Positions 1-9,724 of a stretch of 12,170 nucleotides of DNA are shown here, in pieces. The stretch's first letter is position 1, and each line of letters starts with the position of its first letter. A program made the translations under genes and the position numbers. The notes under the pieces are model-generated. The model ran no database searches, had not been told where the DNA came from, and saw only the letters and a list, made by a program, of their open reading frames with translations. This DNA comes from Candolleomyces eurysporus. Its lineage: Eukaryota; Basidiomycota; Agaricomycetes; Agaricales; Psathyrellaceae. The DNA lies in the NCBI GenBank assembly GCA_027579435.1, contig JANBPK010000230.1, positions 1 through 12,170 of the forward strand. The letters run 5' to 3'.

Positions 1-221
1 AGACAGATAAGGCGGCCGGCAAAAACCGGAAGAGGCGCAGAGCGGACCAGTGTACGTAAATAAAGCTATATCAAGAGGTCTAGCCAATCTTTCGGCTTCT
101 CCCCCTCTCAGTGTGACCCCACCCAACTCCAACGACGACCAGCGACGCTGTAAACGACACTACCACAAATCCGACTCGGACGCCCCGCACTCTAAACCCC
201 GCGCAGTTGCGGGGCAGGGAT

Positions 222-1694
222 ATGGGAGGAGCTCGTCAGGGTAAATGGACAGCAAACAGCATGATCGGTAAGCACTGGAACATTTTTTCTTTTCAGGGAG
301 GTGAGGTTAATGGTGTCGGCTCGTGGCGTCTTGCAGCTGGGGCTGGCGGTGGCTTAGTAGCTAGCATCGCGACATGCCCTCTCGATGTTGTCAAGACTAA
401 ATTGCAGGCCCAGAGAGCGGTGCAAGGGCAGGTCGGATATCAGGGGACGTTCGGTACGTCTGGTTTCGCTTCTTGCCCACCGGCTGGCTGCAGGCACCCG
501 GGTGTGAAGCAGAAGAAGATGGGAACGGAAGGAACTGACGGCTCTTTTGCTTCTCGTTCTTATAGAGACCGTCAAGTATATTCTTCGACAAAATGGTCTT
601 CGAGGACTTTATCGCGGGCTCGGTCCCACCATTCTTGGTTATCTACCCACCTGGGCCATTTATTTCGCGGTTTACGATGGGATCAAGACGTATTTTGGGT
701 CCCCACCACCTGGAACCAGCGCTCACGAACGTGAACGTATATATCCGGCGGCTCAGGTCAAGGGGTACCAGCCCGTTATGCGGGAGCATCCGTGGAGCTT
801 GCATATACTGTCAGCTATGACGGCCGGGGCGACTAGTACGATTTGTACGAATCCTTTGTGGGTTATCAAGACGAGGTTCATGGTACGCTTCCATCGTATT
901 TTGGTGTCCTGTGGTGCGCATGGGCTCATCGGAGATGTTTTGGTGTTTTAGACCCAACTCCCCGGTGAAGTTCGTTATCGGCATACACTGGACGCCGCCA
1001 GGACTATCTATCGGACTGAAGGTCTGAGCGCGTTCTACCGCGGTCTTTTGCCCAGTCTACTCGGTATCCTCCACGTCGCGGTTCAGTTCCCTCTCTATGA
1101 GCAGCTCAAGATTTGGGCCAGTGCGTATCTATATCCCTTCTCTTTCCTTTCCGTTGATGCGTGGACTTGTACGCTTATGTGTCCGCCGCATCTCATCCTT
1201 CTCCGAGCCCCGAGTATCCATCCGGGCATCCTTTGAGTCACTCACTAATCATCATTTTTTTCTTTCTGNTTTTAGGAGGCAATTCGGACAAACCATTATC
1301 GAGCAACGCCATCTTGGGGTGCTCTGCCATCGCCAAGATGACCGCATCCATTGCGACGTACCCGCACGAAGTCATCCGAACGCGATTGCAAACTCAGCGG
1401 AGGCCTCTAGCGGATGATATGTCCTCCGATGGGATTGTCAAGCAGTACCACCATAAAAAGGGTGTTGTGTATATCACGAAGAAGATGATTAGGAAAGAAG
1501 GGTGGAGGGCGTTGTATAAGGGGTTGTCGGTTAATCTTATAAGGACTGTGCCTAATAGTGCGGTGACGATGTTAACGTGAGTCCTATTCATTCATTCGTA
1601 TTCACGACCTGCATAGATGACGGCTGATTGGTGTTCTTTTTGTAGATATGAGTTGTTGATGAGGCACTTGGCGAATAAACGGCCTTCGTCATAG
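222..1694 (+). CDS. YIA6: Mitochondrial carrier (SLC25 family), NAD+ / nucleotide carrier of the YIA6/YEA6 type; five exons
   Basis: Seen: joining 222-453, 566-882, 952-1120, 1276-1576 and 1646-1694 gives one open frame of 355 residues, the usual size for this family. Donors are GTACGT, GTACGC, GTGCGT and GTGAGT; all acceptors are TAG. The three carrier signatures begin at P53 (PLDVVKTK), P174 (PLWVIKTR) and P269 (PHEVIRTR), one per repeat, each followed by the second-helix arginine/glycine segment (GLYRGL, AFYRGLLPSLLG, ALYKGLSVNLIR). Family knowledge: Trp in the second signature, GYLPTWAIYF, LLGILHVAVQFPLYE and TYPHEVIRTRLQ fit the yeast NAD+ carriers, which move NAD+ across the inner mitochondrial membrane; pyrimidine-nucleotide and folate/FAD carriers are the nearest alternatives. 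The start is uncertain: ATG 222 has G at -3 and +4, but in-frame ATG 261 is possible. One N lies in intron 4 at 1269. Confidence 0.9.
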
Positions 1695-2050
1695 CACAGG
1701 TTGCCTAGTGCTGCTGCGCCGGTTCATACGCTATTCACTTGTCCAACCTACTCCACTTCCCCACCCTCTTCGATCCCGACCCGACCCGACCGGACGTTGG
1801 CTCTACCGTTTTACCCTCCCGAACCATGCTGTATTTGTATCTCGACATAGAAACATATAACGGGAGCACGCTCACGCGTTAGGGCACGACGAAAAATGGA
1901 CGTTTAGACGAATGCTGATGAAGATGACGACAAGACTCCATTTCAATCAGATATCAGCCTTCATTCACTCATTAAATTATCCAACCAAGTACCTCGCCAA
2001 CTGACATAACCAGCCAAGCTCGCCCTCGCACATGTATGCACGCCANCCCC
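1695..2050. other. Intergenic stretch after the carrier gene
   Basis: No reading frame here resembles a protein. The first part should be the 3' UTR of the carrier. A short tandem run of CCCGA units (1775-1790) and a single N in a C-run (2046) are the only notable details. I see no RNA gene or transposon ends. Confidence 0.5.
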
Positions 2051-2470
2051 CCTCTTCCACCTGAAGCTGCGCCTGCCCCGTTGATGAAGACGAGGCTTGT
2101 CATGGGCAATTATATCACGCAATGATACGGCCGCGTGGGGTGGAGTTGCGACAAACAAACGCCCTTTGGAGATGCGGGAATGACAATGCTTGATTCCCGT
2201 ACCTGTTCAACCCCTTGACTCGACTTTTGAAGAGCGTTTGAAGACATGGCGCGTCCCCTCCCCCGCTCCCCCCNACCCAAGGCTGGTACTTTCGTTCTGC
2301 TACCCTCACTGACTGACTGCCAACATCAGAACATTCAATATCTGTGTTTACTTAGCATTCCTATTTTCCTCTTGTCGTACATAGTATATAGCATTTTTCC
2401 TCNTTTTTTATTTTTCATGGTGTCTCGTTATCGTACCGTATCATATTTTACCAAGTACGTGTATGTGAAG
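2051..2470 (+). repeat. Duplicated upstream block, copy 1 (before NACHT gene A)
   Basis: This stretch aligns base for base with 5203-5600 with few gaps. It includes a near-identical run of about 100 bases (2148-2250, starting GACAAACAAACGCCCTTTGG) and a stretch of about 37 identical bases ending at TGTGTTTACTT (to about 2354). Copy 1 carries two extra GACT-like units (near 2311) and Ns at 2274 and 2403. It ends about 155 bases before the gene A start, in AT-rich sequence with TATA-like words (about 2385 and 2447). It is non-coding by appearance. It may be the promoter region carried along in a tandem gene duplication, or an old repeat element. Confidence 0.8.
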
Positions 2471-2627
2471 ATGAGTGTTTCGTTGCGTGGCCGGCGACCG
2501 TCGCCAGCCTGGTTCCCTAAGCCTCCCGTCCATTGCTTGAAATTGTTCTTATACACGTGGGGCACAGACGAGATGGAGTCACAGCATCTGACGCCTTCAA
2601 GCACACCATCACCTTTGCTGTCACCTA

Positions 2628-5039
2628 ATGCCACCCAAACCCAAAAAATCTGGGCTTAAATCCCTCTTTTCGTCTCTCTTTCCCCCCTCCGACAAACGGG
2701 CCAACAATCGAATCGAACGCGATGAGGCAATTGTGCAAACTGGCTTGCGGCAAGAGACCGCCCAATCTCTGAACACCGCCCAAAATGTTTCCAACGAAGA
2801 TGTGCGACCTCCTCCTCTCGAGCGTCGACAAGAATTGTCATCATCCATCGGCCCATCTACCAGCTCGACTAGCGAGGATCGGGTGCCATCTTCGTCGTTG
2901 CTGCCTAACGCACACCACTTCCAAATGGGAGATATGCACCATATCGATGCATCCAGCGCCAATCGTGTAGATGTGAGCTATGTAACACAGAGTAGTAGCA
3001 ATGGTGCGTCGTCCTTACTCACCAACAACAATCCGCTCAACTCGCCTACTTTCCCGCAACAACTTGACAGGGTGGAAACTGTTGCAGGATAACACATCGC
3101 CCAATGCTTTTCACAATTCCGAGGCTCGGTACGACCCCCCGAAATGTGCTGAGAACACTCGTGTCAATGCCCTCAACGAAATCATGGAATGGGCCCAGGA
3201 TCGCAGTTCTCCCCAGCGAATCCTGTGTATAACCGGAGCAGCAGGCTCAGGGAAGTCCGCAATCCAACAGACAATATCTGAAAGTTGCGCGGGCTCGGGG
3301 ATTCTTGCTGCTGCCTACTTTTTCGGCGCTGCAGACTCTACTCGAAACAACGTTCGCACCATTATCCCGACCATCGCATGCCAACTCGGCTTCACGAACC
3401 CTCGCCTCAAGCAATTGATCCGGTTAACGATCGAAGACGAGGACTCATTTATCTTCTCAAGATCATTGCAAACCCAGATGAACACTCTAGTGGTTCGGCC
3501 TCTCCAACGTCTTCGTGATGTGTTGGATCTCAACACCCTCCCATACGTCATCATTATTGACGGCCTCGACGAGTGCTCTGACGAGAATCGTCAAACAGAG
3601 CTTTTGACGGTCATAAAACACTGTCTGCTCGACAATGACCTCCCCTTCCGTATTATTCTTGCCAGCAGACCAGAATGGGCCATCCGTAGTGCGCTGGAGT
3701 CAGATGGCTCTCTTTGCGGAGCATACCACATTCCGCTCAGCGACAAATATGACGCCTCGGCTGACATTCGTCAGTTTCTCCGCCACAGGCTTCGAGATAT
3801 CGGCAGAAGAAGTCACGACCCGTTAGCACAACCTCATCTCTGGCCCACAGACGAAGATATCGAAAAGCTAGTGGTTGCTGCCTCAGGTCAATTTATTTAT
3901 GCCGCAGTTGTCATCCAATACGTATCGCAGCGTAGAAGTTCGCCCGTGAATCGACTTGAAACCCTGATCAAGTGGACACCGGACAAGAACCCGCACATAC
4001 GACCGTTCGAAACGCTTGATCTCCTCTATACCAACATCTTGACAGACGCAAAAACAGCGTATGAGGCGATCGACACAAATTTCGGGCGTGACTTTCTTCT
4101 ACTGGTTCGGGCCCATCATCTCAATTCCACTACAGGAATTGGTGGCATAGGCTTCCGGCCAAGGTTCACCATTGATGTCTTCGATCAGCTCCTTAACCTG
4201 GAGCNGGGGGGGCTGGGCGAATCTCATTTCAGATCTCCACTCCCTTCTGGTTTTCGATCGAAATGAAAACCGACTGCGCCATTACCACCTATCCTTCTCA
4301 GAGTTCTTATCCACGGAAAGTCGTGCCAAGAGTTTGTATGTATCGTCTTCGCGGATATCGACATATATTGCGAAGTGCTCGATGGAGCACATTGATCGCT
4401 TCCCACTGAGTGAGTAATCGTATGCATTATCTCCTGCACTGTCACCCACCCATGTATATGTTCCCAAATGACTCAGGCTGGGAGATAGAGCCACTTTCCT
4501 GGCCTTTCGATTCCAAACCCGGTGGGTAATCACGTACATCTGCTGCTACATCCTCCTCACTCACTCGCAATCGGTGCATTGCTCTCATCTCCAGGAATTT
4601 TACTATGGTCGAGTAACGATGACAACCTTGCCCCAGGATGGGAGAAAGGACCAGCCGCATGGCAGACTGCTGCAATTGCTGCAAATTCTGTCCCGGCACT
4701 CCTGGCGACGCTCTTAACTGCGACCGGCGTTGAGGACGACCTTAATACTTTTTCAAACAAAAATGGATGGGAAAAGATCGACAAGTTGATGGCTCTGGTG
4801 TATTCCTCTCCCGATAATCAACGGATGTACGGGCCATCCATGACGGCGCGTGTCTTTTCACAGCTTCTTGAGTTTCTGAAGGTATGTGTTTGTATTCATT
4901 ACTATCCCGTGCGAGATGGTTAATGCCGTTTGTTTTCCGATTCAACTAGACTACCCCAAGTATACGGTCGAAAACCGCAATCAACTTGGTTCAAGATGAA
5001 CCGGCACAAGAAAGCTCTTCTCTTCCTGCACTATCATAG
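2628..5039 (+). CDS. NACHT-domain STAND NTPase (fungal NLR-like), gene A; frame interrupted by an N
   Basis: Seen: exons 2628-3003, 3071-4409, 4477-4521, 4595-4881 and 4950-5039 give about 711 residues if the N at 4205 is not counted. N-terminus: basic MPPKPKKSG start, Ser/Pro-rich linker, then NAHHFQMGDMHHIDAS (94-109). NACHT: Walker A GAAGSGKS 181-188, Walker B VIIIDGLDEC 285-294, ASRPEW ending at W328. The remainder is probably helical; no WD40, ankyrin or TPR repeats are visible. Family knowledge: NACHT proteins are signal-transducing ATPases; fungal ones include incompatibility and immune-type receptors. Role here is inferred. The reading frame shifts by one at N4205 beside a G-run; omitting the N gives exact-length alignment with gene B, so this is probably a sequence error. 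The last exon is uncertain: acceptor 4960 instead of 4949 gives a different tail ending at 4999. The gene follows duplicated block copy 1. Confidence 0.85.
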
Positions 5040-5202
5040 TGTACAGCAACTTTTTTCGCTCTTCGTATTGGATTGTATCATACCGTTTCCAACGGTTTTT
5101 ACTACGTTCTCCAATTGAACCGACGCATTGCCGCTTTTCTCAAGTAACCTATGATATAATGTGGACCACATGCCGGCAGAGTAAGATACGGATTCAACAT
5201 GC
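5040..5202. other. Short spacer after gene A
   Basis: Presumed 3' UTR of gene A and spacer before block copy 2. It holds the near-palindrome ATGTGGACCACAT (about 5159-5171) and otherwise nothing I can name. Confidence 0.4.
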
Positions 5203-5600
5203 CTCTACTTCCAGTTGAAGCTGCGCCTGCCCCATCAATGACGACGAGGCTTGTCATGAGCATTCATATCACCAGTGATACGGCCGTGTGGGGTGGGGTC
5301 CCAGTCGCGACAAACAAACGCCCTTTGGAGATGTGGGAATGACAACGCTTGATTCTCGTCCCTATCCAACCCCTTCACTCGACTTTTGAAGGGCGTTTGA
5401 AGACATGGAACGTCTCCCGTGCTGCGGTACATTCGTTTTGCTGCCCTCACTGCCAACATCAGAACATTCAATATCTGTGTTTACTTGTTGCTCCTCGCCT
5501 TTTCCTCCCGTCGTACATGGTACATAGCATTTTCCTCCCTTTTTTTAAGACGCTCTCTTATAGTATCGTATCATATTATATCTTTGGGAGTATGTATTCG
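5203..5600 (+). repeat. Duplicated upstream block, copy 2 (before NACHT gene B)
   Basis: This is the second copy of the block at 2051-2470, in the same orientation and about 3.15 kb downstream. It contains a perfect 11-base inverted repeat, CAAACGCCCTT (5315-5325) and AAGGGCGTTTG (5389-5399); copy 1 keeps this with one mismatch. A small hairpin word ATCACcaGTGAT lies near 5270-5281. The similarity fades into different AT-rich sequence after about 5597. The spacing matches a tandem duplication unit of block plus NACHT gene. Confidence 0.8.
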
Positions 5601-5965
5601 TTCAATTAGTCGGAAGGCTGTCCTTCGCACCGTGCGGTTGTGCTGGCTGTGCGCTGGGTGTCGGGACATGCCCTTTATTTTTCGACCACGATCCTGACGA
5701 CTCTCCCCAGGCCTCAGTCTCCAAAGAGTTCAGCTCGACTCCATGAGTCGGCCTAGCAAGGATTTGCTTCATCTCTGCCTACTAGACAACTGCCAACGGG
5801 CGTCTAATGGGCCGGCACTCACGTCACCGCAGTCAGCCCAGACTAATCGTGATGATGCAGCGCAATGCAGGTCCGTGTTCTCTTGTTTATAGGGTAAATA
5901 CGCCGCACCACGGGTGCTGTGAATGTTGCCCATTCCCCCTTCTTCATCTACCACTCGCCCGCCAT
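5601..5965 (+). other. Leader / proximal promoter region of gene B
   Basis: This lies between the end of the duplicated block and the chosen start of gene B, and is about 210 bases longer than the equivalent interval in gene A. Three upstream ATGs at 5807, 5852 and 5855 are in frame with gene B, so a longer N-terminus is possible. The translated stretch from 5807 is rich in His, Arg and Cys and does not resemble the start of gene A. No RNA gene or clear terminator is visible. Confidence 0.4.
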
Positions 5966-8399
5966 ATGCCTTCGTTCAGGATACCGGGGTTCATCAGGTC
6001 CCTGTTCTGTGGAACCGCAGGGGCGACATTTTCTCCTCCCAGCGGAGCCACGTTCAACGAGGCGACGACGGCAACAGCAACCCTTACCCCAGAAAGTCAG
6101 CAAGTCCACCCACCGACTCAATACCCCGAAGAGTTCCAAACGTTCCTGTCTTCGTATGGCTGGTACCCTGAAGCTGTTGAGGCTCTAGATGCAATTGGGC
6201 CTTCGGGTACGGCTAGCGGCGAAGATAGAGCATCAACATCACCAGCTGGAGATACAACGTCGTTTCTCACAAATGCGCGTCATGTACAGATGGGAGACCT
6301 TCGATATATCGATGCGTCGAAGCATGTAACGTTGAACGCAAAGCCGAGCACGCATTCGATTGACGGTACGTCCTGAGCTTATCATATCCCCCACACCTTC
6401 ACTCAAGTTCGCTGTCTCCCCAACCCAGGCTGGGAGCTTCTCTTGAGCAATACAGCTCCGAATGCCCTGCACAATTCCAGCGCTCGATACGATGCTCCAA
6501 AGTGCGACGAGGATACACGTGTGGAGGTTATCAGCGAGGTCATGAATTGGATACAGGACCGGGAGTCCCCTCAGCGTCTGCTCTGCATGACTGGCGCTGC
6601 AGGTGCTGGCAAGTCCGCACTGCAGCAGTCAATAGCTGAGCTCTGCGAGAACAACGGCATCCTCTGTGCCACGTTCTTTTTCTCGACTGCCGACCCTACC
6701 CGACACAATGCTGCCGCTGTGATACCTACCATCGCCTATCAACTGGGGAGAAGGAATCCAGCTTTACGAAGTTTAATCAAGGCGGCGGTGGAGCATGACC
6801 CTCTGATTTTTTCGGAGTCGTTGCAAACCCAGATGCACAGTCTCATCGTTGCTCCCATTGGAGAGCTCCGGAAGAGGCGGGATTTTGGTACCCTCCCCTA
6901 CGCCATCCTCATCGACGGACTCGACGAATGCACGCTTGAAAAACAGCAAGTGGAGCTCCTGGCGATCATCAACCATTATGTCGTCAACGGCGACCTACCT
7001 TTCCGCGTGTTCATCGCTAGCAGGCCGGAATGGAACATTCGCACTGCCTTGGAGCCGGGAGGATACCTACACGAAGCGGCCTACCACATCCAGCTCAGCG
7101 ATCAATACGACGCCTCTGCCGACATTCGTCGGTATCTCTGGCGAAGGCTCATGGACATTGGGAGCCGAATCCGCCGTGCCGGTGGCCAGCCAAGTTGGCC
7201 CAGTAAAGAAGACGTCGAGAAGCTGGTCGCAGCTGCGTCGGGGCAGTTCATCTATGCGGCGACTGTGGTGAAATATGTTTCGGATCGTCGAGGGTCCCCC
7301 GTGGATCGACTCCAGATTGTTATAACCTGGACCCCACAGCAGAGTTCAAACCCCAAGGCAAGGCCGTTTGAAACCCTCGACCTTCTTTATACCAACATCC
7401 TGTCTGCTGCTAAGCAAGCATACGAAGAGCTCGATACGAATGTTGGGAGGAATCTGGTTTTGCTTCTCAGAGCTCACTATGTCAATTATGTTGGTGGGGT
7501 TGGCCGTGAACGGTTCTCCACCGATGATTTTGACGAGCTAGTTGGGTTGGAAGCCAACGGCCACGAGATTTTGGTTTCGGATTTGCATTCCCTGTTGCAG
7601 TTCTCGAAATCTCCTCTCCCCGGGTTTAATTCGTTGGAGTTTTATCATCGGTCGTTTCAGGAGTTTTTGGACTCTGCGGATCGGTCGAAGGATCTGTTTG
7701 TTCCGTACTCGCGGANTTTTTTCGTTCGTGGCGAAGTGTTGTCTGCGAAGGGTTGATCAGGTTTCGCTTGATTCCCGTACGTTAATATTTATCAACCATG
7801 ATACCGCGAACTCACTCTCGGGTGTGCCCTTTATCAGTCCCAAAAGGGCCCAAGATCAAGAAGAAGGAGCAATCCCACTCCCTCACAATCACTGTCAGTG
7901 CAGCTTGGGCATTACATTCATCGCTCTTGAAAGCATCAACGATCGAACACGACTTTCTCGCTGAATTCGTTCGAAACGATGGCTTGGAGAAACTCGACAA
8001 GCTGTTAACATTGCGCTATGCTATGGACGAAGAGCACAATGTGGGCTATGACGCTGAGGTTATCGATGAATTAGAACTTACTTCGGGTATTTTCCTTTGG
8101 TTTAAAGTAAGCGAGAGTTCCAAAAGCTGATCTAATTCAACTTCGATGCTGATCCTTGTTATGTTTTTGCTTAGAACCAACAACCCGACTTAGCGACAGT
8201 CGTGGAACCGTATTACACAAAGTGGGCAGAGAAGGAAGAATCGGGAAAGCAAGCATTGAGTCGCAATGTGCGCAATGGGAAGCTCAAGACATGGTCTACT
8301 CGGAAGAAAGGTACGATTGGCTCGTTCCCTTGGCTTGCTGGTACATTCTCGAGTACTCATATATTCGCTTTGACAGGTGCCAAAACGGTGAAATGTTGA
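5966..8399 (+). CDS. NACHT-domain STAND NTPase (fungal NLR-like), gene B; tandem paralogue of gene A, frame interrupted by an N
   Basis: Seen: exons 5966-6365, 6429-7776, 7838-8106, 8175-8310 and 8377-8399 give about 724 residues when the N at 7716 is not counted. The start at 5966 was chosen because MPSFRIPGFIRSLF resembles the gene A start (MPPKPKKSGLKSLF). The pre-NACHT motif NARHVQMGDLRYIDAS is at 103-118. Walker A is GAAGAGKS 189-196, Walker B AILIDGLDEC ends at 301, and ASRPEW ends at W335. The first intron lies at the same codon and phase as in genes A and C. At N7716, beside a T-run, the frame shifts; omitting it gives SRIFSFVAKC, matching SRISTYIAKC in gene A, so the break is probably a sequence error. 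Unlike gene A there is no 45-base micro-exon, and the tail is longer and Lys-rich. The last intron (8311-8376) is 66 bases without an in-frame stop, so its retention would still give a protein. Function is inferred from the family only. Confidence 0.85.
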
Positions 8400-8568
8400 G
8401 ACGTGGAAGGAACAGAGAAATTGGATGAGCCGAGTTTGATCCAGTGTCCCACCCAGCCTTTAGCAACCGTCTTTCTGACTATGCATGAGCTCGACTTGCT
8501 TGTTTAGAGAATTATGGATCTCAACATTCAACCACCGTTTTCGATGTCGCAGGCAGGGTAACGGAGTC
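8400..8568. other. Spacer between convergent genes B and C
   Basis: It holds the presumed 3' UTR of gene B. On the minus strand it should have contained the rest of the NACHT domain of C, but I see no recognisable C-terminal NACHT sequence. The breakpoint that shortened C lies near 8613. Confidence 0.4.
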
Positions 8569-9623
8569 CTACTCCGAGTCACTAAAATCTGAGTACGATT
8601 GGGAGCGGGTCTGGCATTCGTCGAGGCCGTCGATCAAGGGAACTTAGGGGAGGCCACTGGCGTCCATCGTCGTGTCCCAGAGATGTTCGATGGGCAACCT
8701 GATCAGAGTAGCTATTTGGTTTTCCAATGACTTCGAAATGATTAAAGGGTAATCCTCCGCCGCATTCTTAATTTGCAGCTTGAGTATGCCATTTGTCCGT
8801 CCCAGTTGATATGCGATGGTGGGAATGACTGAGTTGGGGGTATTGCGAGTAGAATCAGCAGCCGAGAAGAAGAATGTGGCAGCTAGAATTCCTTTCCGTC
8901 CACATATTTCAGCGACTGTCTGCTGTAATGCGGATTTCCCTGCGCCCGCGGCTCCCGTCAGGCAGAGCAAGCGTTGAGGACTATGACGGTCATCAATCCA
9001 TCCCATGATCTCTCTAATCACTTCGACACAGGTGTCTTCGTCATTTGGGAGGATTGTATCGAACGATGGAGGTATGAAGGGCGTTGGGTTCAGTGCTTTT
9101 GTGCTGCAGCTTCCAGCCTTCCGAATTGGCATCGAGGCTGAATGGCATTCGCTGTTCGAGATGCAACGGACTCACCGTCAACGGAACTCTCATGTCGCCT
9201 TTGCACGTCTGGTGTCACATTGAGCGTGACAGGCCCAGTAGCTCTAGCTGCATCTACGACATCCATGTCCCTCATTTGGACCTCCTTTGCGTTCCCGAAA
9301 ATCGATATTGATGTTTCCGCGGCCGGCACTGCTGGGTACCGGGATTCGAGGGTGTGGATGGATTGCTGGGTGCCATGGGCCTGTGTATTCGGGGAGAAGG
9401 CTGAAGCTGAGCGGTGGGCACTCAAGGATTGGGCTGACTGGATGAGGGGCAGCGAAAGCGAAGGTGTTGAAGAGTGGCGGGACTCAGACTGCAATGGCCC
9501 AACAGTACTGCCCGAACACTCGCCCAAACCTTCTTGGTCTTGTTTAGTTGTAGTTTTGCTTCACCTTTTGACGAACGAAGAAAAGTGGGTCAGCTAACTG
9601 GGCTTCTTAGGATTTTGAGGCAT
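8569..9623 (-). pseudogene. Truncated and broken NACHT paralogue C
   Basis: Read on the minus strand, exon 1 (9599-9623) encodes MPQNPKKP, like the gene A start. After a 69-base intron (9530-9598), exon 2 (9176-9529) gives a Ser-rich linker and NAKEVQMRDMDVVDAA. A 58-base intron (9118-9175) splits the same Gly codon before GWKL as in genes A and B. Exon 3 has three lesions. After NPPK near 9042 two bases are missing relative to the paralogues, shifting the frame. Walker A GAAGAGKS (about 8940-8965) then reads well. A TAA at 8644-8646 replaces the Tyr codon of LPY, three codons before LIDGLDEC, which is still readable in the same frame (8614-8637). After GLDEC all similarity ends and a second stop follows at 8569-8571. 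No sensor, arginine or C-terminal region remains, so no working ATPase can be made. Confidence 0.88.
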
Positions 9624-9724
9624 TGTGGATGTTGAAGGACCGAGCGAGGTGTGTATTCACGTGGTCCACAAGGTTAGGATTTCGCCGCTGCCTGGTCTCC
9701 CTCCACCAAGTACAACCCTTCAGG
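9624..9724. promoter_or_regulatory. 101-base divergent intergenic region between pseudogene C and the F-box gene
   Basis: The two start codons face away from each other with 101 bases between them, so any core promoters must share or overlap this space. It contains CACGTGGTCCAC (about 9659-9670), an E-box-like CACGTG word. It shows no similarity to the duplicated block found before genes A and B. The regulatory role is inferred from position. Confidence 0.4.

Noticed and set aside
245..296. A start at ATG 245 with an intron 268-296 (GTAAGC...CAG) in the carrier gene
   Set aside because: The intron would be only 29 bases, and the resulting frame does not join the carrier reading frame. The frame is open without splicing here.
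1775..1790. Tandem CCCGA units suggesting a repeat array
   Set aside because: There are only about three units; it is an ordinary short microsatellite with no spacers.
2246..2659. A 137-codon open frame on the plus strand across the duplicated block
   Set aside because: It crosses two Ns, lies mostly in the non-coding repeat and the gene A leader, and the matching frame is not kept in copy 2.
2621..2962. A 113-codon minus-strand frame opposite the first exon of gene A
   Set aside because: It is antisense to a coding exon with clear paralogue support and has no recognisable protein character of its own.
9142..9597. A 151-codon plus-strand frame opposite pseudogene C
   Set aside because: It lies antisense to exon 2 of C, whose intron positions and motifs match genes A and B; it is a shadow frame.
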